A DNA stretch of 64,000 bases from Sulfurospirillum sp. (GCA_016744795.1 JADGDR010000003.1:124001-188000); one strand, 5' to 3'; positions 44,246 to 51,996 are shown, counted from the first letter of the stretch. Numbers and translations are program-made. The notes: generated by a model from the letters alone, not told the origin.

Positions 44246-46348
44246 CTACGCTTTCTTTTCTTCCAATCTAATACCTTTAAGAGAATTTAAAAGCAAACCA
44301 ATCGTTGTTCCATTATGCAAAATAGCCGTATTAATAGGGCTCAATATGCCAGCCGTTGCTCCAATCAAAATCATACTATTAATTCCAACAGTTGCATTAA
44401 AATTTGTATTTATAAGTTTCATTGTTTTATTTGCTAACTCTTTTACTTCGCTTACTGCTTCAATATCATCTTTTAACAAACCAACATCAGCTGTTGCTTT
44501 GGCTATGTCAGCTCCTCTTTGCATACTTATCCCTACATCTGCACTCATCAGGGCTGGTGCATCGTTAATTCCATCTCCAACAAACACAACCTTTTTACCC
44601 TCAGCTTTTAACTGTTTAATAATTCCTGCTTTCCCTGTTGGCAACATATTGGCATAGACCTTATCTACCCCAATCTCTTTTGCCAATAAATCGGCTTTTG
44701 ATTGAACATCACCAGTAAGCATAACTATCTCTTTAACACCTAATTCTTTTAGCTTTTTTATCATTTTTATAGAATTTTCACGAACTTGATCATACATCCC
44801 AATAGTGCCTAAAAGTTTACCATCATAGGCTATGTAAAGTAATGTTTTCCCGTCTTTTAAGCAAGCATCTATTTTTGTCTTATGTGCTCTAAACGATACT
44901 TTTTCATCATCTTCTAAAAAATGTCTACTACCTATTAAAACTTCTTTATCATTCACTATAGTCTTTACACCATGAGCTATAATAAACTCAACTTCCTCAT
45001 GATGCATATGAACAAAACCTCTATCTTTTGCAGCCTTTACTATAGCTTCTGCTACAGGATGAAAATAGTGCTCTTCAGCACTTGCTGTAAGATTCAAGAT
45101 ATCATCTTCACTCCACTGTTTACTAAATGAAGTTATATTTACCACTTCAAGTTCTCCACGAGTTAAAGTTCCAGTTTTGTCAAAAACAAAAGTATCTGCG
45201 AGAGCTAAAGCTTCTATAGATTTTGCACCCTTTATCAATATTCCATCACGTCCAGCTTGTGAAATTGAAGATTTAAAGGCTACAGGAGTTGCAAGTTTTA
45301 AAGCACAAGAGTAATCAGCTTGCAAAACTGAAGCTACACTTTCAAAATTTCTATTAATAACATAAGCTACACCGGCAAGTCCCAAAGTAACAGGGACTAA
45401 ACTATCGGCTAGTTTAGTTGCTTTCAGACCTACTGCTGATTTTTCATCTAAGGAGCTTTTTATATACTCTTTTATTCTAGAAGTTGCAGTATCTTCGCCA
45501 ACTTGTTCTGCCCAGATTTTTATCTTACCCTCTTCAATAACAGTCCCCGATATGACTTTATCACCTCGGCTTCTTTTTACTGGTTCTGCTTCACCTGTCA
45601 TAGAAACTTGGTTAACTGAAGCATCTCCATGAATTATATGTCCATCTACTGCTATAGTATCTCCTGCTCCAACTATAACAATATCTCCTATTTTTAGAGT
45701 ATTGGTTTTAACAAGCTTTTGCACTTTTTTAGAATCTTCTTCAACCTCTATCCAAGCATTTTCTACATTTGGTTTTGCTAACTCTTTTATAAGATCATCG
45801 CTTTTATGCACTGTTGTCTCTTCTATGTACTCTCCAAGTTCAAGCATTGCATTTGTACTGTTCGCAGCAAGATAATCTTTTCTAGCAAGTGAAACACCAA
45901 CAGCTGTTGCTTCTAAAACTCTTGAAGTCAAACCTTCACTAAAAAGTTCCTTTGTTCCACTCATTAATAAAGGAGCTGTAGCATAAGCAGTAAGTATAAA
46001 TTTTGTTCTATCATCTTGTAAAAAAGGTTCAACACTTAAAGAAGAAGTTGCGCGTATAAGTCCTGAAAGACTTGGTTTTTCATCTGAAATAAAACATTTA
46101 TCATTAGCATTGCATGTAGATTTAAAATCTAAAATATTTATCTTTAATATCTCATTTTCAAGAAACTCAACATTAATATTTTCAGCATTAAAAACAATAG
46201 ACCTTGCTTTTAAATTTACTTTAACAGATGCTATACCCTCTATATTTAAAAGATACTTCTCTAATTTTTCTTTGTTTGTATCTTTTTCTAAAAGTTTATA
46301 ACGAAATCTAACTCTTTTTTTAGTTATATGTAAAGATTTTACTAACAT
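44246..46348 (-). CDS. P1B-type ATPase with SCA ion-channel motif (FezB-like)
   Basis: The 700 residues start with a basic strand KKRVRFRYKLL, part of a degenerate HMA fold without CxxC (SVKVNLKARSIVFNAENINV). The P-type core is complete: actuator MTGEAEPVKR near 248, channel helix LQADYSCALKLATPVAF near 345 with SCA in place of CPC, phosphorylation site FDKTGTLTRG near 390, the HP locus AEEHYFHPVAEAI and hinge VGDGINDAPALMSADVG near 590. Arg-rich N-terminus plus an SCA-type channel is what I know from FezB, the P1B-6 ATPase that loads ferrosomes with iron. Neighbours (HMA protein, ferritin-like, mini membrane proteins) support this; the metal is not proven. Confidence 0.8.
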   Translation of the reverse strand: MLVKSLHITKKRVRFRYKLLEKDTNKEKLEKYLLNIEGIASVKVNLKARSIVFNAENINVEFLENEILKINILDFKSTCNANDKCFISDEKPSLSGLIRATSSLSVEPFLQDDRTKFILTAYATAPLLMSGTKELFSEGLTSRVLEATAVGVSLARKDYLAANSTNAMLELGEYIEETTVHKSDDLIKELAKPNVENAWIEVEEDSKKVQKLVKTNTLKIGDIVIVGAGDTIAVDGHIIHGDASVNQVSMTGEAEPVKRSRGDKVISGTVIEEGKIKIWAEQVGEDTATSRIKEYIKSSLDEKSAVGLKATKLADSLVPVTLGLAGVAYVINRNFESVASVLQADYSCALKLATPVAFKSSISQAGRDGILIKGAKSIEALALADTFVFDKTGTLTRGELEVVNITSFSKQWSEDDILNLTASAEEHYFHPVAEAIVKAAKDRGFVHMHHEEVEFIIAHGVKTIVNDKEVLIGSRHFLEDDEKVSFRAHKTKIDACLKDGKTLLYIAYDGKLLGTIGMYDQVRENSIKMIKKLKELGVKEIVMLTGDVQSKADLLAKEIGVDKVYANMLPTGKAGIIKQLKAEGKKVVFVGDGINDAPALMSADVGISMQRGADIAKATADVGLLKDDIEAVSEVKELANKTMKLINTNFNATVGINSMILIGATAGILSPINTAILHNGTTIGLLLNSLKGIRLEEKKA

Positions 46349-46357
46349 ATCAATACT

Positions 46358-46636
46358 CTAAGCTTTCTTCGCTTCTAACTCTGCTTTTGCGTCTTCCATT
46401 CTCTCTTTCATCTCTTCTATCCCTGATTGGAATACTTCTGCACCTTTTGCAACAGTTTTAAAAATAGCTTTTTGAGCTGATTCATTTGTTAAAAGGTAGG
46501 TAGCAACAGCTCCAATCAATGCACCTTTTATAAAATCATTTGTATTGATACCAGATAATACATTGTCTGTATTTATATTCGATACACTTTCAGCAATATT
46601 TGAAGTTATATCTTTACTTATATATGGATTTTCCAA
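46358..46636 (-). CDS. YtxH-like glycine-zipper membrane protein (92 residues)
   Basis: The start is TTG 46636 with AGGAG six bases before, directly after the stop of the MamC-like gene; the longer frame would read through that gene. One transmembrane helix FIKGALIGAVATYLLTN is followed by an amphipathic, charged helix ending EEMKERMEDAKAELEAKKA. The small-residue helix with a long charged tail is YtxH-like. Comparable helices occur in several other proteins of the locus, suggesting a membrane-shaping or coating set. Function is unknown. Confidence 0.7.
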   Translation of the reverse strand: MENPYISKDITSNIAESVSNINTDNVLSGINTNDFIKGALIGAVATYLLTNESAQKAIFKTVAKGAEVFQSGIEEMKERMEDAKAELEAKKA

Positions 46637-46637
46637 T

Positions 46638-46997
46638 TTATTCTCCTGCTTCTTCAGTTTTTTCTTCAACTTCTTCACTTTTTTCTTCTATCTCTTCTGT
46701 AACGTTTAGTTTTTGTGCAATCTTCTCAACTGCATAAACTCCACCAAAACCTAATGAAATAGCAGCCATCATTCCCAAATAATTCCCTTTTCCAAGATAA
46801 TTAGCAGCCGCTATTGCTGAACCAGTTGCAACTCCACCTTGAACAGTAAGTTTGATGCTATTTTTTATAGCTTCATCTTTGCTTATTTCATCTTTTGTAT
46901 AGTTGTTATAATTAACACTACTTGCAACTACTGCTGAAGCTACTGCTCCACTTACAACATGACCTGTAACATTTCTTGGATCACCAGTATTTATCAT
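46638..46997 (-). CDS. MamC-like two-helix membrane protein (119 residues)
   Basis: The protein has a Gly/Ala-rich helix (HVVSGAVASAVVASSV), a polar charged loop (YTKDEISKDEAIKNSIK), then two more Gly/Ala-rich segments (VQGGVATGSAIAAANYLG, MMAAISLGFGGVYAVEKIAQ) and an acidic tail (EEIEEKSEEVEEKTEEAGE). The order helix, charged loop with EA(I)xxxxK, VxxGxAT helix, GxxxAxxLGxG helix closely recalls magnetosome protein MamC/Mms13, whose loop touches the mineral, as I remember that sequence. Start ATG overlaps the upstream stop by four bases with GAGGTA before it. Homology needs a profile search. Confidence 0.65.
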   Translation of the reverse strand: MINTGDPRNVTGHVVSGAVASAVVASSVNYNNYTKDEISKDEAIKNSIKLTVQGGVATGSAIAAANYLGKGNYLGMMAAISLGFGGVYAVEKIAQKLNVTEEIEEKSEEVEEKTEEAGE

Positions 46998-47218
46998 TTT
47001 GCTACCTCTTTATCTTTTGAATTTATACAGTCTAATTTCTCTTTAACATTTTCTTTTGACTCTTGTGCAAACTCTTTAGTCTTGTCAAAACCTGTTTTAG
47101 CCGCATCTTTTACTTTTGAAGCACATGATGTTATCTTCTGTTTTATCTCTTTTTTGTTATTAAATGCAACTACTGCTAAACTTCCAACCGCGATTCCTAC
47201 TAGTAATGGTAATGCCAT
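46994..47218 (-). CDS. Small YtxH-like membrane protein (74 residues)
   Basis: MALPLLVGIAVGSLAVVAF forms one glycine-containing transmembrane helix right at the N-terminus, followed by a long basic/amphipathic helix (KKEIKQKITSCASKVKDAAK, KTKEFAQESKENVKEKL). AGGAG stands seven bases before the ATG. The stop overlaps the MamC-like start. Its first half resembles the 27-residue peptide encoded at 47446-47529, from which it is separated by the tandem repeat. Confidence 0.7.
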   Translation of the reverse strand: MALPLLVGIAVGSLAVVAFNNKKEIKQKITSCASKVKDAAKTGFDKTKEFAQESKENVKEKLDCINSKDKEVAK

Positions 47219-47242
47219 AATATACTCCTATTTCTTTTTATT

Positions 47243-47431
47243 TTATTTCTCGCATGACTTGAACAAGTCCAAGTCAGCTCAATCACTAAAGCTTTGCCTT
47301 TGGCAAGAAAACTTATTTCTCGCATGACTTGAACAAGTCCAAGTCAGCTCAATCACTAAAGCTTTGCCTTTGGCAAGAAAACTTATTTCTCGCATGACTT
47401 GAACAAGTCCAAGTCAGCTCAATCACTAAAA
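47243..47431. repeat. 70-bp tandem direct repeat, about 2.7 copies
   Basis: The unit beginning TTATTTCTCGCATGACTTG recurs with an exact 70-base period (for example CGCATGACTT at 47251, 47321 and 47391). The first two copies appear identical; the third stops after CAATCACTAAA. Each unit contains two small perfect inverted repeats, GACTTG-AA-CAAGTC and TTGCC-TTT-GGCAA. It lies in the only sizeable gap (47219-47445) of the ferrosome-like operon. Repeats are too few and too regular in spacer content for CRISPR. Confidence 0.95.
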
Positions 47432-47445
47432 CTTTATCAAAAGCC

Positions 47446-47529
47446 TTATTTCTTTTTTTTATTCTTTTTTAGTAAATATACTGCAACTCCACCTAACATT
47501 GCACCTATTACAAATGGAACTAATGGCAT
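47446..47529 (-). CDS. 27-residue membrane mini-protein
   Basis: ATG 47529 follows the DUF2202 stop by two bases and has GGGAG upstream. The peptide is one hydrophobic helix, MPLVPFVIGAMLGGVAVYLL, and a tail of lysines with one Asn, ending in TAA. It has the same plan as the start of the 47218 protein (MALPLLVGIAVGSLAVV). It is too short for most gene finders. Coding is supported by the ribosome site, coupling and helix pattern. Confidence 0.65.
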   Translation of the reverse strand: MPLVPFVIGAMLGGVAVYLLKKNKKKK

Positions 47530-47531
47530 AA

Positions 47532-48224
47532 CTAATCTCCCTTCCCATCTTTATTGAGCATACCAGTAGCTAGTGATGCCCCTACTCCACCTAAAAGCAT
47601 TCCACTTATAAAAGAGATATTTGAACTACCAAGTAATTTCGTTATCTCAGCGGGATCTGCTTCTCCTGATGCAATTCTAGTTGCAAGGTCTTTAAATTCA
47701 TTCATTTTTGCCATCATATCTTCTTGGTTTTGAGCATTGTCTGTATTAACAAATTCACCTTGTGAACTATAATGAGATGAAACACAACTTCTAAAAGCAG
47801 GAAGATGATTGTTAAATGAAGCTGCTTGAAGTCTAAAAAACATATCTTGAATATCTGTTTGCTTAGTATAAGAAAGCAAATTATCATACATTTTTATGTT
47901 ATCTATTTCAGCAGCAACTCCAACTTCACAACACTCTATTAGAGTATCTGGTATCTCTATTTTATCTTCCCAATCATTGATTGGAGGTTCTACATCATAC
48001 TTTTGCAAAAAAGACAATGTAGCATTAATATGATTTTGTTCAGCTACTATGATATTTGCAAAAGGATTTACATTTCCAAATTTTTCAATAACCTTCTTAT
48101 AAACTTCATATGCATGATACTCATCATAAGCCGCTATTCTTAGAGTTTGGTTTAGCACTGGTTCATCAAAACTAAGATCAACTCTTTGTGATATTAAAAC
48201 TCTTTCATCAAAATTAACTTCCAT
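47532..48224 (-). CDS. Ferritin-like DUF2202 protein with C-terminal glycine-rich membrane segment
   Basis: The 230 residues begin with a DUF2202-type four-helix ferritin-like domain: IAAYDEYHAYEVYKKVIEKF, FANIIVAEQNHINATLSFL, CCEVGVAAEIDNIKMYDNLL and LQAASFNNHLPAFRSC, carrying Glu and ExxH residues positioned for a di-iron site. A Met/Glu-rich linker follows and then a terminal hydrophobic segment FISGMLLGGVGASLATGML with glycine spacing. A membrane-tethered ferritin-like domain next to metal-pumping ATPases suggests iron oxidation or nucleation at a membrane. AAGGAGG precedes the ATG. Confidence 0.8.
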   Translation of the reverse strand: MEVNFDERVLISQRVDLSFDEPVLNQTLRIAAYDEYHAYEVYKKVIEKFGNVNPFANIIVAEQNHINATLSFLQKYDVEPPINDWEDKIEIPDTLIECCEVGVAAEIDNIKMYDNLLSYTKQTDIQDMFFRLQAASFNNHLPAFRSCVSSHYSSQGEFVNTDNAQNQEDMMAKMNEFKDLATRIASGEADPAEITKLLGSSNISFISGMLLGGVGASLATGMLNKDGKGD

Positions 48225-48542
48225 CTATACAACCTCCTTATATAAGGTATTTATCTTTTGCGTTATCTCTTGTTTATTATTGCCTAATATTAAATCTTCC
48301 CAAAGTTCAAATGGAAAAATTTTATTATCATACAAAATTGTAATAGAGCCCATAAGTTTATTTATTTTTAATTTTTCTATGCCATTTATTTTTTTTGGTA
48401 AATTTTCTATGTCTTGCAATGAAACATTATTCGCTTCATCTTTTATCTTTGGACTGACTCTTACTCTGAGTCTTCCACTTGTATGGTGGATTATACTCAT
48501 ATAAGAGGTTATCCTAACTATATCTTCACCTGTTATCTTCAA
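48225..48542 (-). CDS. HMA-like protein with GRLRVR motif (FezC-like)
   Basis: The 105 residues start at TTG 48542 with AAGGAG before it. The N-terminus contains IIHHTSGRLRVRVSPKI, and the rest has the beta-alpha-beta spacing of a heavy-metal-associated fold (INGIEKLKINKLMGSITILYD) without the metal-binding CxxC. A GRxRVR element at the start of an HMA-like domain is the feature I associate with FezC and the N-terminus of FezB in ferrosome loci. The gene is one base from the DUF2202 gene, so they are coupled. Confidence 0.72.
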   Translation of the reverse strand: MKITGEDIVRITSYMSIIHHTSGRLRVRVSPKIKDEANNVSLQDIENLPKKINGIEKLKINKLMGSITILYDNKIFPFELWEDLILGNNKQEITQKINTLYKEVV

Positions 48543-48625
48543 AATGACTCCTTTACTATTACTACTTTAACAAATTGCTAATTAAACTGACCTTAAAGTT
48601 TACTGAAAGTCATTATCAATTCATC

Positions 48626-50782
48626 TCAATTTTGATACCATGTTAATCTTGAAGAATTTGCCATAATTCCAATTGTATGTCCCAAATGAATAGCACCAGC
48701 AGATACAGGAGAGAGTAACCCTACACTAGCCAAAGCTACACCTCCTAGATTTGTACTAGTTCCTATCCAATAGTTTTGATTTACTACTTTTAAACTTTTT
48801 TTACTTATATCATATAGATTTACAACATCATCAGGATGAGAGTGAGTAATAGCAACATTTGATATCTCAATAGCAGCTTCACTTCCACCACTTGCAAAAG
48901 AGACGGCAACATCTGCTCTACTCATTGCAATCGTGTCATTAACACCATCGCCTATCATGACTACGTTTTTATATTTTTTCTTCAATTCATCTATAATATC
49001 GGCTTTACCTTCTGGCATCAGGTTTGAATAAACTTCATCAAAACCATATTCTTTTGCAAAACTATTTGCAACTTTTTCATCATCGCCAGTTAATAATACT
49101 AAATGTTTTACACCTCTTTGTCTTAAATCATCAAGCATCTTTATGGTGCCAAGTCTTACTTCATGCTTAAATGTAATAAAACCTAAAATTTCGCTTCCAA
49201 AAGTAACATAAGCAACAGTTTCGCCTTTACTTAAAAATTTGTTTGCTCTATCTTCAAAATCTTTTACTGAAATTCTATTGTTATTTAAAAACTTTTTATT
49301 TCCAACTAAAATTACTTCTTTGTCTTTTGAAGCCATTACACCAAGACCAGGAACTATCTCACTAGAATACCCTTCATCAAAAAGTGCACCTATTTGTTTA
49401 GCATGTTCAATTATAGCTGTTGCAATTGGGTGAGTGTTTCTATACTCTGCTAAAGAAGCAAACTCAAAAAGTGTTTTTTCATCTACATTTAAACCCAGGA
49501 CTACCTCTTGGACTATAGGTTTTCCAGTTGTAAGTGTTCCAGTTTTATCAAAACAAAATGCCTCACTTTGACTTACTTTTTCTAAGTATTCTCCACCTTT
49601 TATTAAAATTCCATCTTTTGTAGCTCTTGAAATTCCTGCACTTATAGCTGTACTAGCAGCAAGAACAGTCGCACAAGGACAAGACATAACTATCATTACA
49701 GAAAATGCTCTTAGATATGAACCTGTTATAAAAAATGTTCCAGCAGTAAGTGCTGTTCCCAATTTTAAAAGTTTTGAAGCTAATCTATCGGCTTCAAGTT
49801 CACTTGGAGATTTTTCTAGCAATGAAAGCTCTACTTTTGATATAACTCTTGAAATATAAGTATCTGCTCCTGTTGCACTAACTTCAATGTAAATTCTTCC
49901 TTTTTCTACATATGTATTTGCAAAAACTTCTGCACCACTTTGTTTAAATGCTGGTTCACTTCTTCCATTTATAAGTGCTTCATCTATCTCAGCACTTCCA
50001 CTTTTTATAAAACCATCTACAGGAATCTTTTCTCCACTTCTGGAAACAACTATATCTCCCTCTTTAACCTCATCTAAATCAACTTCTAATTCAATATCAT
50101 CTACTAAAATATATGCTTTTTTTATATCTAATTCTATAAGCTTATGTATCTCTTTTTTTGATTTCTCAGCAATATACTCTTCTAAAAGCATTCCACCTCT
50201 TAAAATATATATAATTTCAAATGCAGCAGTTGCTTCACCAAAAAATATAGCTAAAAGTAGAGTCCCACTCATAAAAGTTTGTAAGGTAAACTTACTTTGT
50301 TTTAAACTTTCAATTGACTCTTTAAAAAGAGGAAGTGCTGCTACTATTGAGACAATAGCAACCAAAGAAAAAGGAGAAGCAACTATAGTGATACCTAAAA
50401 AAGTCTCTGCAACAAATATATAAATACTATAACAGCTCAAAAGTCCAAAGGTTATAAGCTTTGCATTCCAAGAAACTCCTTCATTTTTACCAATAGAACA
50501 ACTACTACAACTCGTACAACTATAACAATGCCCATCTTCGTTGGTATAAGAACTAACATAAGGTAAACTAAGTGGAAATAACAAATTTAAATCTTCTAAT
50601 ATTTTTTCCAATGAAGTTAATGCTTCATCAAAAACAAATACTATAGATTTGCATTTTTTATTTACTCTAAAACTAAAAAACTCTTTATCAAAATGCGAAA
50701 GTATTTTTTCATTATTTAATGAATCAATAAAAATTTGTGATTTTAATCTAACTCTATTTCCCGCTTGTGATTTTACTACCAT
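48626..50782 (-). CDS. P1B-type ATPase with CPC channel motif and a Cys cluster
   Basis: The start is ATG 50782 (AAGGAG seven bases before), eight codons inside the longest frame. The 718 residues start with AGNRVRLKSQIFI, an Arg-containing degenerate HMA domain, then four cysteines spaced C-x2-C-x2-C-x2-C near residues 86-95. The pump core is complete: GRSEPAFKQ, channel helix VMSCPCATVLAASTAI, FDKTGTLTTG, the HP locus EYRNTHPIATAI and IGDGVNDTIAMSRADV. CPC is followed by ATVLAAS instead of the usual ALGLATP. It overlaps the Fur-like gene by 29 bases. Transported metal is uncertain (Fe, Cu or Zn class). Confidence 0.82.
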   Translation of the reverse strand: MVVKSQAGNRVRLKSQIFIDSLNNEKILSHFDKEFFSFRVNKKCKSIVFVFDEALTSLEKILEDLNLLFPLSLPYVSSYTNEDGHCYSCTSCSSCSIGKNEGVSWNAKLITFGLLSCYSIYIFVAETFLGITIVASPFSLVAIVSIVAALPLFKESIESLKQSKFTLQTFMSGTLLLAIFFGEATAAFEIIYILRGGMLLEEYIAEKSKKEIHKLIELDIKKAYILVDDIELEVDLDEVKEGDIVVSRSGEKIPVDGFIKSGSAEIDEALINGRSEPAFKQSGAEVFANTYVEKGRIYIEVSATGADTYISRVISKVELSLLEKSPSELEADRLASKLLKLGTALTAGTFFITGSYLRAFSVMIVMSCPCATVLAASTAISAGISRATKDGILIKGGEYLEKVSQSEAFCFDKTGTLTTGKPIVQEVVLGLNVDEKTLFEFASLAEYRNTHPIATAIIEHAKQIGALFDEGYSSEIVPGLGVMASKDKEVILVGNKKFLNNNRISVKDFEDRANKFLSKGETVAYVTFGSEILGFITFKHEVRLGTIKMLDDLRQRGVKHLVLLTGDDEKVANSFAKEYGFDEVYSNLMPEGKADIIDELKKKYKNVVMIGDGVNDTIAMSRADVAVSFASGGSEAAIEISNVAITHSHPDDVVNLYDISKKSLKVVNQNYWIGTSTNLGGVALASVGLLSPVSAGAIHLGHTIGIMANSSRLTWYQN

Positions 50783-51209
50783 TATTACACTCCTTGCAAT
50801 AGCCATATAAATTAAGGCTATACTCTAATACTAAAAAATTTCTCTTATTTGACATGTTTTTGACTAAATCATCAACACAAGCAGTATTAACTTCTATAAT
50901 TCTTTTACATGTAAGACAAACAAGAGTATTCTGTTTTGAAGTTCTCTTTAACTTATATATTTTTTTCTCAGAAAACTCATCTTTTTCAGAGTATACCACA
51001 TCTATTTTTTCTAAAGTAGCTAACTGCTTATATATAGTTGTCAACGATATATTAATATTATATTTTTCTAAAATTAAACTTTTTATACCTAATGCATCTA
51101 ATGGCTCTTTAAAAAGAACCTTTAATATATGTTCTCTTTTTATAGAATGTCTATACCCTAACTCATTTAAAAATTTATTTATTTGTAGGATTGACCAATG
51201 TTTAACCAA
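50754..51209 (-). CDS. Second Fur-family regulator
   Basis: The 151 residues have a winged helix (RHSIKREHILKVLFKEPLDA, recognition helix ISLTTIYKQLATLEKIDVV) and a C-terminal dimer domain with CxxC pairs LVCLTCKRIIEV and YGYCKECNN. The usual HHDH metal cluster before the first CxxC is replaced by KLKRTSKQNTLVC, so metal sensing differs from the canonical Fur at 21269. Start is TTG 51209, eight bases inside the EAL gene end. Position ahead of the ATPase suggests it regulates the ferrosome-like operon. Confidence 0.85.
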   Translation of the reverse strand: MVKHWSILQINKFLNELGYRHSIKREHILKVLFKEPLDALGIKSLILEKYNINISLTTIYKQLATLEKIDVVYSEKDEFSEKKIYKLKRTSKQNTLVCLTCKRIIEVNTACVDDLVKNMSNKRNFLVLEYSLNLYGYCKECNNGSKITSGK

Positions 51210-51936
51210 AATGCATCTTTTTTATAAATTGTGATCTAAAAAGAAATCCTTGAACATAATCAATATTTAGCCTCTTTGCTAACTCAAAATCCTTTCTACT
51301 CTCTACGCCTTCAAGCACAATTTCTTTACCTAATTCATGAGAACATTTTACAAGTCCCTCTACAACATGAATAAAACTTTTATTGCTATTCATCTCTTTT
51401 AAAGTATCTTTATCTAGTTTTAGATAGTTACATTTTTTTAAAAGTTTAAGTGAAAGCATACTATTTTCTTTGAAAAAATCATCTACAGCAAAATCGTACT
51501 GAAGATTTTCAAATATATTAAGTAATTTTGATGTATTTACTGATTCATGAGAGTTTTCTACTAGTTCAATAACAAAGTTCTTTTGCATTGAAAAAAAGTT
51601 AAAGACTTCGTTTATTCTCTCTTTTTCTAAAAGTATATGTGGATCAAAATTTACAAAAAGCTTTTTGTTTTTAGGGCGATTTTCAAATTGGAACTTTTTA
51701 AGAATTTGTTCAGCCTCAAAAAATAGCTCAGTAAAATCATGACATATTCCAAAAAAAACCTCTGGCGAAATTGCTTTAGTAACATATTGAAATCTGGACA
51801 ACGCCTCGTAAGCAACTATTTTCTCATTTTTTGTTGAAACAAAAGGCTGATACTCTACTCCATAACTCTTATCTTTTAGTATGGTTTTAACCATCTCTAT
51901 AGAGTTCATTGTTTCAAAAAATGTATTTCTACTCAA
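51202..51936 (-). CDS. EAL-domain c-di-GMP phosphodiesterase
   Basis: The 244 residues are a single EAL domain: VAYEALSRFQ near 27, KKLFVNFDPHI, FVIELVENSHE, the acidic loop FAVDDFFKEN, LKLDKDTLKEM, IVLEGVESRKDF and VQGFLFRSQ. The catalytic Glu, Asn, Asp-Asp, Lys, Glu and Gln residues all seem present, so it should hydrolyse c-di-GMP. No sensory domain is attached. The start is TTG 51936. It overlaps the Fur-family gene by eight bases and heads the ferrosome-like transcription unit. Confidence 0.88.
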   Translation of the reverse strand: MSRNTFFETMNSIEMVKTILKDKSYGVEYQPFVSTKNEKIVAYEALSRFQYVTKAISPEVFFGICHDFTELFFEAEQILKKFQFENRPKNKKLFVNFDPHILLEKERINEVFNFFSMQKNFVIELVENSHESVNTSKLLNIFENLQYDFAVDDFFKENSMLSLKLLKKCNYLKLDKDTLKEMNSNKSFIHVVEGLVKCSHELGKEIVLEGVESRKDFELAKRLNIDYVQGFLFRSQFIKKMHFG

Positions 51937-51948
51937 TTCTTTACCTTT

Positions 51949-51971
51949 AATGAGGAAAAAATCTCCTCATT
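51949..51971 (-). promoter_or_regulatory. Leader hairpin before the EAL gene
   Basis: AATGAGGA and TCCTCATT pair perfectly around a seven-base loop, six or more bases before the ribosome site AAAGGT on the minus strand. It could act as a terminator for NnrS-side transcription or as a leader structure; no T run follows on the minus strand. Confidence 0.4.
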
Positions 51972-51996
51972 TATATTAAATTTATAATTTTATTTA

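Noticed and set aside
47243-47431. CRISPR array
   Set aside because: Whole 70-base units repeat without distinct spacers, there are fewer than three copies and no cas genes.
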